NCBI RefSeq assembly: GCF_000367365.1
Contig: NZ_BARF01000059.1
Span: 124,001-188,000 of the forward strand
Reading direction: 5' to 3'
Length of the DNA: 64,000 nt
From: Streptomyces prunicolor NBRC 13075
GTDB taxonomy: Bacteria; Actinomycetota; Actinomycetes; Streptomycetales; Streptomycetaceae
Part shown: positions 61,954-64,000 of the stretch, piece by piece
How the letters are laid out: each line of letters starts with the position of its first letter
How positions within the stretch are numbered: the stretch's first letter is position 1
Notes under the pieces: generated by a model
Database searches by the model: none
What the model saw: the letters and a program-made list of their open reading frames with translations, nothing else
What the model was told of the DNA's origin: nothing
Position numbers and translations under genes: made by a program

Positions 61954-63299
61954 CCCACCTGCTCCTTCCCGCGTTTGATCTGCTGGTTGATGACCGAGTT
62001 GAGGCGTCCGGCGAGCCGGTCGACGGACATCTCGCCGTGCATCGCGGGCGTGGCGGCCTGGTTGAAGAGGGACTCGAAGCCGTCGCCCGAGATGTACGGG
62101 GAGACGGCGACCACCGAGAAGTGCTTCAGCTCGTTCCGCTGTGCGCTCAACGTCCGTTTCTGGAAGTCCTCCTGATGGGGCATCAGGGATCGCAGGGACT
62201 TCAGGCTGGGGATGCCCCAGCCGCTGGAGGCGCGGGCCTTGGCCGGTGCCTCGCCGAAGAACCATTCGAAGACCCGCCAGGCGGCGTCCTTGTTCCTCGC
62301 CTTGCGGGGCATCCACATGCCGGTGCCGCCCTGGCAGGCGCTGATCCGGGGGCCACCCGCGAAGACGGGAGCGGGGGCGAGCCGGGAGACCTCGGCCAGT
62401 TTCTTGTCGGCGCCGATCATGCCGCCCATCCAGTAGCCGTTGTTGGACATGGCCATGCGGCCGGCCTGGTAGGTGGGGCCGTCCCAGCCGTTGGGGTCGG
62501 GCAGGACGGGGCTGGGGCCGACCTTGAGCCGGCAGTAGTCCAGGTACCAGGCCAGCACCTTGCGGGCCTCGGGGGTGGTGAAGTCGACCCTGGTGAAGTC
62601 GTCGGCGAAGAGGCTGCCGCCGGCGGAGGCGGTCATGGTCGCCATGAGCGTGAGTTTGACCAGGCCGTTGTAGCTGCCGCCGAAGACGGTCGTCTGGCCC
62701 TTCGAACGCTGTACGAGGTGCTGGGCATGGTCCAGCCACTCCTCGAAGGTGATGGGTTCGGTCTCCGACGGGTAGGCGACGTGCTTCTTGTCGAAGGCCG
62801 CGGTGTTGTACCAGTACATGGAGTCCTGGGAGAAGTCCTTGGCCAGGCCGTAGCGGGGGCCCTTGCCCTGGACCTTGCCGTCGTAGCGCCACAGGTCGTT
62901 GACGGGGTCGAGGTCGTCGGGCCGCAGAACGCTGCTGGTGGCGAAGTAGGAGTCCAGTTCCTGCATCACGTCCCGCGCGGCGTAGAACGTGGCGTCCACG
63001 GCGCCGACCCCGCGCACCAGGTCCGGCGGGCTGCCGCTGGTGAGCATCGCGATCAGCTTGGTGATGTCGTAGTCCACCCGCTTGATCGAGATACCGGTGT
63101 CCTTCTTGGCCTGCTTGACCAGGTCGGGGCCGAGGTCGTCGGCCTTCGCCATCACCGTGATGGTCTCGCCCGCTCCGCTCACCCCGGTCGACACCTGGAG
63201 GGCGCAGCCGTTCAGCGCCGCCGCGCCGACCCCCGCACCGGTCGCCGAGAGGGCGAGAAATCGTCGGCGACTCAGAGGCGCACCAGCACGTGGGTGCAT
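61950..63299 (-). CDS. Carbohydrate ABC transporter substrate-binding lipoprotein
   Basis: The 449-residue SBP_bac_1 protein has an N-terminus that combines a Tat motif and a lipobox (SRRRFLALSATGAGV ... LNGC), indicating export by Tat and lipidation. The body has DITKLIAMLTSGSPPDLVRG, SMYWYNTAAFDKK, and GGTGMWMPRKARNKDAAW. GGAGGTGG lies 5-8 bp before the ATG. It is the first gene of a sugar importer plus lyase operon and lies downstream of candidate LacI operators. Confidence 0.9.
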   Translation of the reverse strand: MHPRAGAPLSRRRFLALSATGAGVGAAALNGCALQVSTGVSGAGETITVMAKADDLGPDLVKQAKKDTGISIKRVDYDITKLIAMLTSGSPPDLVRGVGAVDATFYAARDVMQELDSYFATSSVLRPDDLDPVNDLWRYDGKVQGKGPRYGLAKDFSQDSMYWYNTAAFDKKHVAYPSETEPITFEEWLDHAQHLVQRSKGQTTVFGGSYNGLVKLTLMATMTASAGGSLFADDFTRVDFTTPEARKVLAWYLDYCRLKVGPSPVLPDPNGWDGPTYQAGRMAMSNNGYWMGGMIGADKKLAEVSRLAPAPVFAGGPRISACQGGTGMWMPRKARNKDAAWRVFEWFFGEAPAKARASSGWGIPSLKSLRSLMPHQEDFQKRTLSAQRNELKHFSVVAVSPYISGDGFESLFNQAATPAMHGEMSVDRLAGRLNSVINQQIKRGKEQVG

Positions 63300-63316
63300 G
63301 ACCGCACCACCTCCAA

Positions 63317-63331
63317 TAGAAACCGGTTGTC
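63317..63331. promoter_or_regulatory. LacI-type operator candidate, copy 1
   Basis: TAGAAACCGGTTGTC contains the palindrome AACCGGTT and half of the GAAACCGGTTTC LacI-family consensus. It lies 18 bp before the substrate-binding-protein start. An identical copy is at 63440-63454. Confidence 0.6.
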
Positions 63332-63439
63332 ACGCGTTGGGGCAGAGCTTCTTCCGGCTTGGAAACGGCGTCAAGACCTTGGGCGAACTTTCGAAAAGAC
63401 TGGGTAACCTCGACGAGACGGCACTGGAACGTGGTCGAC

Positions 63440-63454
63440 TAGAAACCGGTTGTC
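63440..63454. promoter_or_regulatory. LacI-type operator candidate, copy 2
   Basis: This is an exact repeat of the 15-bp sequence at 63317-63331, 123 bp upstream of it. A third, looser palindrome (AACTTTCGAAAAG, 63386-63398) lies between. The layout suits repression by DNA looping or cooperative binding by a LacI-family sugar regulator encoded elsewhere. Confidence 0.55.
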
Positions 63455-63464
63455 CACCAGGTAT

Positions 63465-63511
63465 GGCCGAAGACCCGGGAGCCCGATGGTTCAAGTCCCG
63501 GGACTTCGGCC
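63465..63511 (-). terminator. Hairpin terminator after the ABC exporter gene
   Basis: 16-base arms (63465-63480 with 63496-63511) pair with one mismatch around a 15-base loop, 13 bp past the stop of the leftward gene ending at 63525. The loop side contains GGTTCAAGTCC, which resembles a tRNA T-arm, but no tRNA structure is present. Confidence 0.75.
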
Positions 63512-63524
63512 GGTGTTCGGGCTG

Positions 63525-64000
63525 TCAGTGCAGGTCGGCGGCCTGCTCGGGGCTCTCGTCGAGGAACCCGCCCGACTGGTGCTGCCACAGCTTCGCGTAA
63601 GCGCCCTCGGCCGCCAACAGCTCCTGGTGCGTGCCCTGTTCGACGATCCGGCCGCGGTCGAGGACGACCAGCCGGTCCATGCCGGCGACGGTGCTCAGCC
63701 GGTGGGCGACGACGAGTGCGGTCCGGCCCTCCATGAGCCGCCACAGCGCTTCCTGGACGAGGATCTCGCTCTCGGAGTCGAGGGCGCTGGTGGCCTCGTC
63801 GAGCAGCAGGATCGGGGCGTCGCGCAGGATCGCCCGGGCGAGCGCGACGCGTTGGCGCTGGCCACCGGAGAGCTTGATCCCGCGCTCCCCCACCATCGTC
63901 TCGAAGCCTTCCGGCAGCGCGTCGGCGAACTCGGTGACGTGCGCCGCCTCGGCGGCCCGGCGGACCTCGGCCTCGGTGGCGTCGGGCCGGGCGAAGGTGA
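63525..64000 (-). CDS. ABC exporter ATPase domain (5' part beyond the window)
   Basis: The C-terminal 158 residues of an ABC multidrug-type exporter are visible. They show signature LSGGQRQRVALARAIL, Walker B PILLLDEATSALDSE, D-loop and switch His in LVVAHRLSTVAGMDRL, and the usual EQGTHQELLAAEGAYAKLW. The frame continues upstream through TFARPDATEAEVRRAAEAAH to the right edge, so the start and membrane domain are outside. It is probably a half- or full-size exporter with fused TM and ATPase domains. It ends at a hairpin terminator. Confidence 0.88.
   Translation of the reverse strand, partial: TFARPDATEAEVRRAAEAAHVTEFADALPEGFETMVGERGIKLSGGQRQRVALARAILRDAPILLLDEATSALDSESEILVQEALWRLMEGRTALVVAHRLSTVAGMDRLVVLDRGRIVEQGTHQELLAAEGAYAKLWQHQSGGFLDESPEQAADLH

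Noticed and set aside
63465..63511. Possible tRNA because of a GGTTCAAGTCC T-arm-like segment.
   Set aside because: No acceptor stem, D-arm or anticodon arm can be drawn around it; the arms form one long hairpin after a gene, which fits a terminator.

Overview
The window reads as chromosomal DNA of a Streptomyces or close relative. G+C is very high, genes are densely packed on both strands, coupled starts of the ATGA/GTGA type are common, and TTA codons are rare: I noticed only two in-frame ones, in a permease and an MFS transporter. Tat signals are frequent, and the gene content is typical of the genus (monomeric isocitrate dehydrogenase, a CYP158A-like P450, LtrA, LAL-type LuxR regulator). 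I saw no tRNA, rRNA, CRISPR array, prophage or transposase.

Layout. (1) 1-12.7 kb holds oxidative and tailoring enzymes: two DJ-1/PfpI proteins around a thiamin-diphosphate enzyme, a divergent operon of NTF2/SnoaL-like proteins with a GMC oxidoreductase, a VOC protein and an SDR, then a Tat-exported BBE-like flavoprotein, another SnoaL-like protein, an MFS exporter and LtrA. (2) 12.7-17 kb is a glycerol-type operon: FGGY kinase, GlpA-like dehydrogenase with a [2Fe-2S] tail, and a partner flavoprotein. A helical-repeat protein and an amino-acid permease diverge from it. (3) 20-27.7 kb holds housekeeping or single genes: MscS channel, M1 aminopeptidase, isocitrate dehydrogenase, DUF5713 protein, N-formylglutamate amidohydrolase and a CYP158A-like P450.

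(4) 27.8-36.4 kb is a proteolysis and signalling island. One operon encodes an S8 peptidase, an ECF-type sigma factor and a small acidic protein. A TPR-CHAT caspase-like peptidase diverges from it, and a LAL regulator and a signal-less astacin-type metallopeptidase follow. This is the strongest candidate for an uncharacterised system. (5) 37.4-42.5 kb is a thiamin-precursor uptake operon: a TPP-type riboswitch with an unusual right half, an upstream ORF with three consecutive Cys codons, two ThiY/NMT1-like binding proteins (one without a signal peptide), permease, ATPase and an APH-fold kinase.

(6) 43.3-53.7 kb is a sulfur-scavenging island: an amino-acid-type ABC importer, a GNAT acetyltransferase, four flavin-dependent LLM monooxygenases and a glutathionyl-hydroquinone-reductase-like protein. 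Three very short leader peptides with a DLLRV-type motif precede these units, and a fourth lies inside the thiamin operon. The content resembles the Bacillus subtilis S-alkyl-cysteine salvage operon. (7) 53.7-63.3 kb is a polysaccharide-utilisation locus: two Tat-exported alginate-lyase-fold proteins, a GH28-like beta-helix enzyme and a sugar ABC importer, with two copies of a LacI-type operator sequence upstream. The window ends inside a multidrug-type ABC exporter gene.

All functions are inferred by reading motifs; no database search was run.
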